Shown here: piece by piece, positions 56,918 to 64,000 of the stretch
Position numbering within the stretch: position 1 is the stretch's first letter
How the letters are laid out: every line of letters starts with the position of its first letter
Assembly: GCF_900148835.1 (NCBI RefSeq)
Contig: NZ_FRYK01000004.1
Span: forward strand, 62,001-126,000
Reading direction: 5' to 3'
Origin: Flavobacterium cucumis
GTDB lineage: Bacteria > Bacteroidota > Bacteroidia > Flavobacteriales > Flavobacteriaceae
DNA: 64,000 bases
The notes under the pieces: generated by a model
Databases searched by the model: none
The model's input: the letters and a program-made list of their open reading frames with translations, nothing else
What the model was told of the DNA's origin: nothing
Made by a program: the position numbers and the translations under genes

Positions 56918-56973
56918 AACTATATTTTTAGTTTTACAACTATTTTTATAGTTATTTAACTAAATTTTTAGTT
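56918..56973. promoter_or_regulatory. array of three AACTA-N6-TAGTT operators, 20-base period
   Basis: Copies at 56918-56933, 56938-56953 and 56958-56973, each a 16-bp dyad and each starting exactly 20 bases after the previous one. They lie just upstream of the BlaI-type gene, ending at the stop codon of the MFS gene. Two helical turns (about 21 bp) between sites fits co-operative binding on one DNA face. Binding by the BlaI-like protein is inferred. Confidence 0.75.
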
Positions 56974-58200
56974 TTAAAGATTTCTTGGAGGTTCTTTTGC
57001 TACTAATTTTTTGGTCCAAATGAAAAGTAAAACTCCAATAACACCAAGAGTTCCCATGAAAAACCAGTTGGTTTGATAACTGAACAAAGAAATAATTTCC
57101 ATTCCCGTTTTGGCACTTAAAATATGAGCCAAACTATAACTCATCGTAAAAATGGCCATGTAACGACCTTCGTGACCTTTAGGAGCGCGACTCATGGCAA
57201 AAGAATTCGAAAATGGAAAAGCGAACATTTCAGCAAATGTCATGAAAATCATCATGATAATTAAAATGCCAGCCCAATTATTCACTAATAACAAATAAAT
57301 ACTTATCGCCATTGCCAAACAACCGTAAGTAATGACTTTTAACTTGTTGATTTTGTGTTTTTCGATATAACTCACAATTGGCATTTCCATGAAGAAGACC
57401 AAAACACCATTTAATGTCAATAACAATCCAGTTTGAAATTCACTTAAGTTGAATTGTTCTTTGTGATATAACGGAATAGTTGTAAACAATTGGAAAAATA
57501 AAATTCCTGTAATTAAAGTTCCCGTTAAGAAAATCCAGAAAGGCGTATCTTTAAAAACAGAATGCGTTAACACTTCGCCCGGATGTTCCTTATCTGTGTA
57601 TTTTGATTTTTTCTTCTCTTTAACTTTAATCCAAAAAATTAATATTGCTAAAATACAACTTGCACCATCTACCCAGAACAATCCTTTGTAGCCAACACTC
57701 ATGATTAACAATCCACCAAGCGCTGGACCAGCTGCAAAACCTAAATTAATGGCTAATCGCACCAGCGTTAAAGCACGCGTTCTGTTTTCGGGTTTTGCAT
57801 AAGCTCCTAAAGAGACAAACATGGCGGGACGAAACATATCGGCAACGGTCATGATTAAAAACATGGCGATTATTAAACCTTCGAAGCTCGTTATGAATTG
57901 TAAACCAAAAAAAGCAAAACCACTAGTTAATAAACTAAAAATCATGATTTTGTAAAACCCGATTTTATCTGATAGTTTTCCGCCTAACCAAGATCCTAAA
58001 ATGGAACCGCAACCAAAACTCACCATAATCCATCCGACTTGACTGTACGAAAAATGCAAATCTTCTTTCAAGTATTTCGACAAGAACGGAAGTACCATAG
58101 TTCCGGCACGATTGATGAAAGTTATTAAGGTAAGAATCCAAATTTCACGAGAAAATCCTCTGAAATTATCTATGTATTTGTTGAAGGCGCGTTTTAACAT
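56974..58200 (-). CDS. MFS transporter
   Basis: A 408-residue protein with twelve helices and the MFS motif 'GSWLGGKLSDKIGFYKIM' between helices 2 and 3. It is of the drug/metabolite:H+ antiporter type; the substrate is unknown. It ends where the operator array begins. No operon partner upstream. Confidence 0.9.
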   Translation of the reverse strand: MLKRAFNKYIDNFRGFSREIWILTLITFINRAGTMVLPFLSKYLKEDLHFSYSQVGWIMVSFGCGSILGSWLGGKLSDKIGFYKIMIFSLLTSGFAFFGLQFITSFEGLIIAMFLIMTVADMFRPAMFVSLGAYAKPENRTRALTLVRLAINLGFAAGPALGGLLIMSVGYKGLFWVDGASCILAILIFWIKVKEKKKSKYTDKEHPGEVLTHSVFKDTPFWIFLTGTLITGILFFQLFTTIPLYHKEQFNLSEFQTGLLLTLNGVLVFFMEMPIVSYIEKHKINKLKVITYGCLAMAISIYLLLVNNWAGILIIMMIFMTFAEMFAFPFSNSFAMSRAPKGHEGRYMAIFTMSYSLAHILSAKTGMEIISLFSYQTNWFFMGTLGVIGVLLFIWTKKLVAKEPPRNL

Positions 58201-58284
58201 GACTATATTTCTGCTGCAAAATTACTAAAGTTGCAAACAATTAAATGTTATAGAAATTATATATTTTTGTAAAAAATGAATCAC

Positions 58285-58875
58285 ATGAAAAAACTTATGA
58301 TTTTCCTATTATGTTCGGTTTTTGCGTTTGCTCAAAAAGACTTGACTTCTGCTGAAAAATTTCAATTCGAACTAAATAAAAGTTATGCGGATTCATTAAA
58401 AAGTCCTTTAATGAAAGAAGATTTCAAATCTTTTAAAGGTTTGGATTTCTTTCCTTTGAATGAAAAATTCATTGTAGAAGCTACTTTTATCCGAACTAAA
58501 AAGGAGAAAGCTTTTGGAATGAAAACCACGACTTCAAGAACTCCATTATATATCAAATATGGTGAACTTCATTTTTCAATCGATGGTAAAAACTTAAAAT
58601 TGAATGTTTACAGAAACCTTGATTTATCCAAAAAATCAGGCTATGAAGATTATTTATTTCTTCCTTTTTCTGATTTGACTTGTGGAAAGGAAAGCTACAT
58701 TGGTGGACGATATGTAGATATGAAAGTTCAAAAAGGTAAAAAATGGATTATTGATTTTAATAAAGCTTATAATCCGTATTGTGCATACAATTATGAATAT
58801 TCGTGTCCGATTGTCCCTTTAGAAAATGATTTGGAGGTCGAAATTTTAGCTGGAGTAAAGAAATTTCATGACTAA
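58285..58875 (+). CDS. DUF1684 family exported protein
   Basis: About 196 residues from ATG 58285 (58276 adds three). Signal peptide ('IFLLCSVFAFAQ'). The mature part has the DUF1684 pattern: 'FKGLDFFPLNEKFIVEATF', 'FLPFSDLTCGKESYIGGRY', 'IDFNKAYNPYCAYNYEYSCP'. Function unknown. It overlaps the next gene by eight bases. Confidence 0.88.
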   Translation: MKKLMIFLLCSVFAFAQKDLTSAEKFQFELNKSYADSLKSPLMKEDFKSFKGLDFFPLNEKFIVEATFIRTKKEKAFGMKTTTSRTPLYIKYGELHFSIDGKNLKLNVYRNLDLSKKSGYEDYLFLPFSDLTCGKESYIGGRYVDMKVQKGKKWIIDFNKAYNPYCAYNYEYSCPIVPLENDLEVEILAGVKKFHD

Positions 58876-59515
58876 ATTCATCAATCTACATACGCATAAA
58901 TTTTCGAATCTTTCGGATGTGATTGAAGTCGTAAATCAATATCCATGGGAATTTAATACTTCGGTTCCAAATTATTCTATTGGAATTCATCCTTGGTATA
59001 TTGATGAAAATCGTATACAAACCGATTTGGAAATTATTAAACAAAAGCTCAAATTAGAAGAATGTTTGGCATTGGGTGAATGTGGCCTAGATAAGCGAAT
59101 TGAAATTCCGTTGGAGTTACAAATTTCAGTTTTCAAAAAGCAATTAGAAATTGTAAAGCAAACAAATAAACCTATCATTTTGCATTGTGTTGCGGCTTAT
59201 GACGAAGTAATCGCTATGAAAAAAGAAATGAAAATCGAAAATCCAATGATTATTCACGGGTTTTCAAAAAATGAACAAGTGGCGAAATCACTTTTAAATA
59301 ACGGTTTTTATCTTTCGTTTGGAAAATATTTACTTCGCAACAAAGATTTAGAAAAAGTATTTACTTTTGCACCCGAAAATAAAATTTTGTTAGAAACGGA
59401 TACTATTGAGGAGTCCATTTATCAAGTCTATGAAAAAGCGGCTGCTATAAAAGGAATTTCATTAGAGCAGATGAAAGCTATCGTTTTTACTAATTTTTCA
59501 AAGATTTTCAGTTAA
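58868..59515 (+). CDS. TatD-like metal-dependent hydrolase
   Basis: A 215-residue TIM-barrel amidohydrolase-like protein: 'NLHTHKF' (first metal motif), 'SIGIHPWYID', 'LGECGLDKR', 'ILHCVAAYDEVI' and 'LLETDT'. It is shorter than classical TatD. Likely a DNase or phosphoesterase; the substrate is unknown. Overlaps the DUF1684 gene. Confidence 0.88.
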   Translation: MTKFINLHTHKFSNLSDVIEVVNQYPWEFNTSVPNYSIGIHPWYIDENRIQTDLEIIKQKLKLEECLALGECGLDKRIEIPLELQISVFKKQLEIVKQTNKPIILHCVAAYDEVIAMKKEMKIENPMIIHGFSKNEQVAKSLLNNGFYLSFGKYLLRNKDLEKVFTFAPENKILLETDTIEESIYQVYEKAAAIKGISLEQMKAIVFTNFSKIFS

Positions 59516-59548
59516 ACAAATTAATTAATTTAACGATTCAAACCAATT

Positions 59549-60265
59549 ATGGCAAAGTGGAAAGAAAGAGCAGTATTGTTATTTAAAGAAGAAGGTATTC
59601 AACGATTAGAAAACGCTAATGTTTTGGTTGTTGGATTAGGTGGAGTAGGGAGTTTTGCTGCTGAATTTTTGGCACGCGCAGGTATAGGAAAAATGACTAT
59701 TGTAGATGGTGATGTGGTGGATATAACCAACATTAATAGACAATTACCAGCTTTGCATAGCACAGTGGGTGAACCCAAAGTGAAAATTGTTGGGGACAGA
59801 TTACTAGATATTAATCCCGATTTAAAATTAACTCGAATAGAAGAGTTTTTATCTCCCGAACGCGCGTTTGAGTTGGTTACTCCTGAGTTTGATTACGTTT
59901 TAGACTGTATTGATAGTTTAACACCCAAAATCAATTTGATTGTAGCTTGTAAACGCAAAAAGGTAAAAGTAATTAGTAATATGGGTGCAGGTGGTAAGTT
60001 TGAAGCAGAAAAAGTTCGTGTTAAAGACATCAGTAAAACCGATTATTGCCCTTTAGCAAAGCAAGTAAGAAAGCGTTTAAAGTTAGAAGGGATTTCGAGT
60101 GGTGTTAAAGTAGTTTATTCCTTTGAACGACCTGATTATAACAGTGTAAAAATGACAGACGGTTCAAACTTTAAAAAATCGTTTTATGGAACAAATAGTT
60201 GGATGCCTGCTTTATTTGGTTTGCATGCAGCAGAAACTGTTGTTAAGTACCTCCTGAAAAAGTAA
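59549..60265 (+). CDS. tcdA: ThiF/TcdA-family tRNA threonylcarbamoyladenosine dehydratase
   Basis: A 238-residue E1-like ATPase: nucleotide-binding 'VLVVGLGGVGSFAAEFLARA', 'DGDVVDITNINRQ' (with the catalytic Arg) and 'NMGAGGKFEAEKVRVKDISK'. It cyclises t6A to ct6A on tRNA. The form and length match TcdA better than ThiF or MoeB. It follows tatD closely. Confidence 0.9.
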   Translation: MAKWKERAVLLFKEEGIQRLENANVLVVGLGGVGSFAAEFLARAGIGKMTIVDGDVVDITNINRQLPALHSTVGEPKVKIVGDRLLDINPDLKLTRIEEFLSPERAFELVTPEFDYVLDCIDSLTPKINLIVACKRKKVKVISNMGAGGKFEAEKVRVKDISKTDYCPLAKQVRKRLKLEGISSGVKVVYSFERPDYNSVKMTDGSNFKKSFYGTNSWMPALFGLHAAETVVKYLLKK

Positions 60266-60270
60266 AGAAT

Positions 60271-61467
60271 TTAATCGTCTAAATTCTCATTAAAAGCAGA
60301 AGGTAATAATTGTGGAATAAATTTTATTAAAATAGGTAATAACAATCCACCACCAGGAAGTAAAAAAATAGTTAACGATGGCACTGTTTTACAAATGTCT
60401 AATAACTGTTTTTTTACTTTCTTTTTTTCTTCTTTGCTCAAATCTTTTCTAGTTGATTTGGCTAAAAGTTGCATTAATTCACCACTTTCTTTAATTTCTT
60501 TAGTTAGTCGATCTTTATTGCGAATAATTAGTTTGGTAACATTTTTATTTGCTTGGTCGTAAAAATGCTTAATGGGATTCGAATAATTAAAAAAGGGAAT
60601 CTCTGATTTGTACTTTTCTATAAAATCATTAATTTCATGTACGCTTTTATTTAGTAATGATGGATCTAATTCTAAATTTTGAGTCAATTGTTTTAGAAAA
60701 ACAACCTCATTACTTTCTAATTTTTCATCGCTCCAAAGCGCCATTTGTGCTATATCCAATAAATATAACTTTTCCAGTAACGAAGTATGCCGCATCAACT
60801 TGATCTCCGATAATTCGATATTTTCAATGGTATTAAATTTCGTATAACGAATCGAATTTTCAAACAATTTCACCAATAATTCATCGTATTTTGACTTTCG
60901 TTCTTTAATTTTTAAAGCCAATGAAACAATTTTGATACAATCGGATTCTATATTTTTAAGGTAATCAGCTGGTAATGTTTCCTTTTTTAAATAATGTTCG
61001 AATGCTAACACATCGATGAATAAGAGTGCATTGGTAATAATATGCGAGAAATTTTTGCTAATTGTATTGTTATTGGTTTGAATTCGCTCGTCTATCACTT
61101 TTTCTAAACGCGAACTATACGAACCTTCTGGAAGTAATTTTTTTATAAAATTCAGATTTTCGGGCTGAATGATTTTGTAAAATTGATATACTGAATTAAT
61201 GAAATCTTCTTTAGTTCCGTTTGATTTTACAATGCGATATAAAGAAAAAAGCGTGTTTAAAAACCCAACTTTTGTCACTTCATCGTATGACCATTTGGAA
61301 GTATTTATTTGATTTTGCAGTTGGTAACGCACCACATATCCATAAATGAAACCGGTAGACCTGCAATCTTCATAAAAAGACAAAATATCGTGATGAAAAT
61401 CAATAAAATTAGCATTGTTTTCAGTGAAAAATTTGTCAATCCAACCGTTAGCAGAAGGGTTTATCAT
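60271..61467 (-). CDS. LETM1-related conserved protein
   Basis: A 398-residue protein, mostly helical. The C-terminal 80 residues ('SGELMQLLAKSTRKDL' and 'LLPGGGLLLPILIKFIPQLL', ending 'LPSAFNENL') match the ribosome-binding-type region of LETM1-like proteins with one short hydrophobic helix. The N-terminal 300 residues have no motif that I know. It is two bases from uvrA, so co-transcribed. Function unknown in bacteria. Confidence 0.7.
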   Translation of the reverse strand: MINPSANGWIDKFFTENNANFIDFHHDILSFYEDCRSTGFIYGYVVRYQLQNQINTSKWSYDEVTKVGFLNTLFSLYRIVKSNGTKEDFINSVYQFYKIIQPENLNFIKKLLPEGSYSSRLEKVIDERIQTNNNTISKNFSHIITNALLFIDVLAFEHYLKKETLPADYLKNIESDCIKIVSLALKIKERKSKYDELLVKLFENSIRYTKFNTIENIELSEIKLMRHTSLLEKLYLLDIAQMALWSDEKLESNEVVFLKQLTQNLELDPSLLNKSVHEINDFIEKYKSEIPFFNYSNPIKHFYDQANKNVTKLIIRNKDRLTKEIKESGELMQLLAKSTRKDLSKEEKKKVKKQLLDICKTVPSLTIFLLPGGGLLLPILIKFIPQLLPSAFNENLDD

Positions 61468-61469
61468 GT

Positions 61470-64000
61470 TTACAATTTTTCTTTTAAGTATTTTCCTGTA
61501 ACCGAGTTTTTGTTTTTCGCTATCTCTTCTGGCGTTCCAAAAGCTACTAATTTTCCTCCGTTTTCACCACCCTCAGGACCTATATCTAAAATATAATCGG
61601 CACATTTAATTAAATCTAAATTGTGTTCAATCACAATAATGGAATGTCCTTTATCTAATAAAGCATCAAACGAAGCTAATAATTTTTTAATATCGTGAAA
61701 ATGCAATCCTGTCGTAGGTTCATCAAATACAAATAATGCTTTATCTTTGATTGTTCCTTTTACTAAAAACGAAGCCAATTTAATTCGTTGTGCCTCACCA
61801 CCAGAAAGGGTAGAAGAGGATTGTCCTAATTGCACATAACCCAAACCAACATCTTGTAAAGGTTGTAATTTTTGTGTGATTTTTGTCTGTTTATGTTCTG
61901 TGAAGAATGACAAAGCTTCATCGATAGTCATTTTTAAAATGTCATCGATATTTTTGTTTTCAAAAGTTACTTCTAAGACTTCTTTTTTGAAGCGTTTTCC
62001 GTTACAAGCTTCGCATTCCAAATGAACATCTGCCATAAATTGCATTTCGATGGTTACTTCTCCATCGCCCTTACATACTTCGCATCTTCCGCCATCTACG
62101 TTAAAAGAGAAATGTTTGGCTTGATAATTTCTTAGTTTGGAAACGTTTTGTTTTGCAAATAAATCACGAATATCATCGTAAGCTTTAATATACGTTACAG
62201 GATTCGAACGCGAACTTCTTCCAATAGGATTTTGATCCACATATTCAATATGTTTAATATGTGAGAAACTCCCGTCTAGTTCGGTAAATTGTCCGGCTTT
62301 TTCGCCAACACCTTCTAATTTTTTTTGAATCGCAGGAAATAGAATTTTTTTTACCAATGTACTTTTACCACTTCCTGAAACTCCTGTAATCACAGTCAAA
62401 CATTCCAAAGGGAAAGTAAAATTTTCATTCTTCAAGTTATTTTCTCTTGCACCAATAACTTCAATATGATTTTTGAATTTTCTTCTGGTTTTTGGAACCG
62501 AAATTTCTGCTGTACCATTCAGGTATTTGGCAGTTAACGAATCAAATTTTAGGATTTCATCGTAGGTCCCTTGGGCTACTAATTCGCCACCATGTGTTCC
62601 TGCTTCTGGACCAATATCGATAATCATATCGGCAGCTTTCATGATGTCTTCGTCGTGTTCTACAACGATTACAGTGTTGCCTAAATCACGAAGATTTTTC
62701 AAAACATCAATCAATCGTTCGGTATCTTTTGGGTGCAGACCGATACTTGGCTCGTCTAAAATGTACATTGAGCCTACCAAGCTGCTTCCTAGCGATGTCG
62801 CTAAGTTAATACGTTGGGATTCACCTCCAGAAAGCGTATTGGAATTACGATTTAATGTTAAATAGCTTAATCCTACGTTGTGTAGGAAGTCTAAGCGATT
62901 GTTGATTTCAATTAGTAAACGCTTTGCTACTTTTGCGTCATATTCGTTTAATTTTAAATTTTTGAAGAAATTGATTAAGTTTACAATTGGTAAATCCACT
63001 AAATCAGAAATCGTTTTTTCTCCAACTTTGATGAAATTTGCCTCGTAGCGTAAGCGTTTTCCTTTACAAGTGCTACATTTTGTTTTTCCGCGATATCTTG
63101 AAAGTAAAACACGGTTTTGAATTTTATAATTTTTTTCTTCTAATTCAATAAAGAAATCATGTAATCCAGTAAAATACGAATTTCCATCCCAAATCAGCTG
63201 CTTTTGTTCGTCTGAAAGTTCGAAAAAGGGCTTGTGAATTGGGAAATCAAATTTATATGCATTGTTAACCAATTGATCTCTGTACCACCCCATACTTTCT
63301 CCACGCCATGGGAAAACGGCATTTTCATAAACAGACAAAGCCGTATTTGGAATTACTAAATCTTCGTCAATTCCAATAACACTACCATAGCCTTCACAGG
63401 TTGGGCAAGCTCCGTAAGGATTATTAAAACTGAATAAGTGAATATTTGGTTCTAAAAACGTAATACCATCTAATTCAAAATTTGAACTAAATTCCAAACG
63501 TTTTTGTGAATCGACTTCCTGTAAATAACAAACTCCTTTTCCTTCATAAAAAGCGGTTTGAACGGCATCGGCTAATCTATTATAAAATTCTTCTTCGTCT
63601 TTAACAACAATTCGGTCTACAATAAGAAGAATATCTTTGTTGTCGAATTGGTGTTGGTCAATGGTATCCAAACGAACCATTTCGTTATCCACTAAAATAC
63701 GTGCAAAACCTTGTTGTAATAAGACTTTTAATTTGTCTTCCAAAGCTCTTCCATCTTCTAGATGAATAGGGGCAAGTAGCAACCAACGACTTTCTAATGC
63801 TAAGTCTTTAACTTGGTTAATAACATCAGAAACCGTATCTTTTTTAACTTCTTTTCCAGATACAGGAGAATACGTTTTGCCTATTCTTGCAAATAATAGT
63901 TTTAGGTAATCATAGATTTCGGTCGAAGTTCCAACTGTTGAACGTGCATTGCTGGTATTTACTTTTTGTTCAATTGCAATTGCTGGTGCAATTCCTTTGA
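61470..64000 (-). CDS. uvrA: excinuclease ABC subunit A (partial, N-terminus outside window)
   Basis: 843 codons to the window edge; the frame stays open past 63782 up to base 64000 with 'GIAPAIAIEQKVNTSNARST', the UvrA N-terminal consensus, so the gene starts outside. Visible: signature motifs 'LSGGESQRINLATSLG' and 'LSGGEAQRIKLASFLV', second Walker A 'ITGVSGSGKSTL', zinc fingers 'CPTCEGYGSVIG', 'CSTCKGKRLRYE' and 'CEVCKGDGEVTIE'. It recognises damaged DNA in nucleotide excision repair. The TTG at 63782 is an internal codon, not the start. Confidence 0.97.
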   Translation of the reverse strand, partial: KGIAPAIAIEQKVNTSNARSTVGTSTEIYDYLKLLFARIGKTYSPVSGKEVKKDTVSDVINQVKDLALESRWLLLAPIHLEDGRALEDKLKVLLQQGFARILVDNEMVRLDTIDQHQFDNKDILLIVDRIVVKDEEEFYNRLADAVQTAFYEGKGVCYLQEVDSQKRLEFSSNFELDGITFLEPNIHLFSFNNPYGACPTCEGYGSVIGIDEDLVIPNTALSVYENAVFPWRGESMGWYRDQLVNNAYKFDFPIHKPFFELSDEQKQLIWDGNSYFTGLHDFFIELEEKNYKIQNRVLLSRYRGKTKCSTCKGKRLRYEANFIKVGEKTISDLVDLPIVNLINFFKNLKLNEYDAKVAKRLLIEINNRLDFLHNVGLSYLTLNRNSNTLSGGESQRINLATSLGSSLVGSMYILDEPSIGLHPKDTERLIDVLKNLRDLGNTVIVVEHDEDIMKAADMIIDIGPEAGTHGGELVAQGTYDEILKFDSLTAKYLNGTAEISVPKTRRKFKNHIEVIGARENNLKNENFTFPLECLTVITGVSGSGKSTLVKKILFPAIQKKLEGVGEKAGQFTELDGSFSHIKHIEYVDQNPIGRSSRSNPVTYIKAYDDIRDLFAKQNVSKLRNYQAKHFSFNVDGGRCEVCKGDGEVTIEMQFMADVHLECEACNGKRFKKEVLEVTFENKNIDDILKMTIDEALSFFTEHKQTKITQKLQPLQDVGLGYVQLGQSSSTLSGGEAQRIKLASFLVKGTIKDKALFVFDEPTTGLHFHDIKKLLASFDALLDKGHSIIVIEHNLDLIKCADYILDIGPEGGENGGKLVAFGTPEEIAKNKNSVTGKYLKEKL

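Noticed and set aside
61470..63782. uvrA as a complete 770-residue gene from 63782
   Set aside because: The frame stays open to the window edge and encodes the conserved UvrA N-terminal region, so the start lies outside.

Overview
The window looks like a chromosomal piece of a denitrifying member of the Flavobacteriia (Bacteroidota). The base composition is strongly AT-rich. The gene set is typical of the group: an extended Rho, DUF4293 and DUF1684 proteins, SCO1/SenC, a BlaI/BlaR1-type M56 pair, Omp85-like barrels and many lipoproteins with short lipobox signals. Placement rests on protein features and gene order, not on a database search. No rRNA, tRNA, CRISPR array or complete insertion sequence was seen.

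Bases 1-21.3 kb form a dense NO and N2O respiration island. It starts with the end of an SCO1-like copper chaperone and an outer-membrane barrel. A divergent pair follows: ric (repair of NO-damaged Fe-S clusters) and norCB (cytochrome-c NO reductase). Next come norQ and norD (reductase maturation), a hemerythrin-PAS protein, a lipoprotein carbonic anhydrase, norE, norF and a large uncharacterised protein. The nos operon is a cytochrome c, Sec-type (clade II) nosZ, a NosB-like membrane protein, nosL, nosD, nosF and nosY, then a group-3 truncated haemoglobin and a CopD-like membrane protein. A fasciclin lipoprotein, a membrane protein with oxidase-like histidines and a Crp/Fnr regulator lie on the minus strand.

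Bases 21.4-24.9 kb encode a copper-acquisition module: a small Cys protein, a Met/His-rich lipoprotein and an OprC-like TonB-dependent receptor. This fits the copper demand of NosZ.

Bases 24.9-33.1 kb are a second anaerobic block on the minus strand: nrdD, a separate 54-residue glycyl-radical domain, nrdG, an NsrR-like Rrf2 regulator, nadA, nadB, and a second NorC/NorB-like pair whose metal ligands differ from canonical NorB. A second NsrR-like Rrf2 regulator follows.

A recurring 14-bp palindrome, ATGAT-N4-ATCAT, lies upstream of ric/norC, the uncharacterised 9.6-kb gene, the nos operon, the fasciclin gene, the copper module, one rrf2 gene and hemN. It resembles an FNR/DNR box and probably ties these genes into one regulon. 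A second palindrome, RGATA-N4-TRTCY, marks ric, norC and the nos operon and could be the Rrf2/NsrR or another NO-responsive site.

Bases 33-64 kb are mostly ordinary chromosome: pirin, an exported KatG, a remnant of a restriction-modification enzyme, lpd, an ABC exporter, truA, rho, a glycosyltransferase, an Omp85-like barrel, hemN, thioredoxin and rhodanese genes, a BlaI/BlaR1-type pair with three evenly spaced operators, an MFS transporter, a TatD-like hydrolase, a ThiF-like enzyme, a LETM1-like protein and the start-less end of uvrA.
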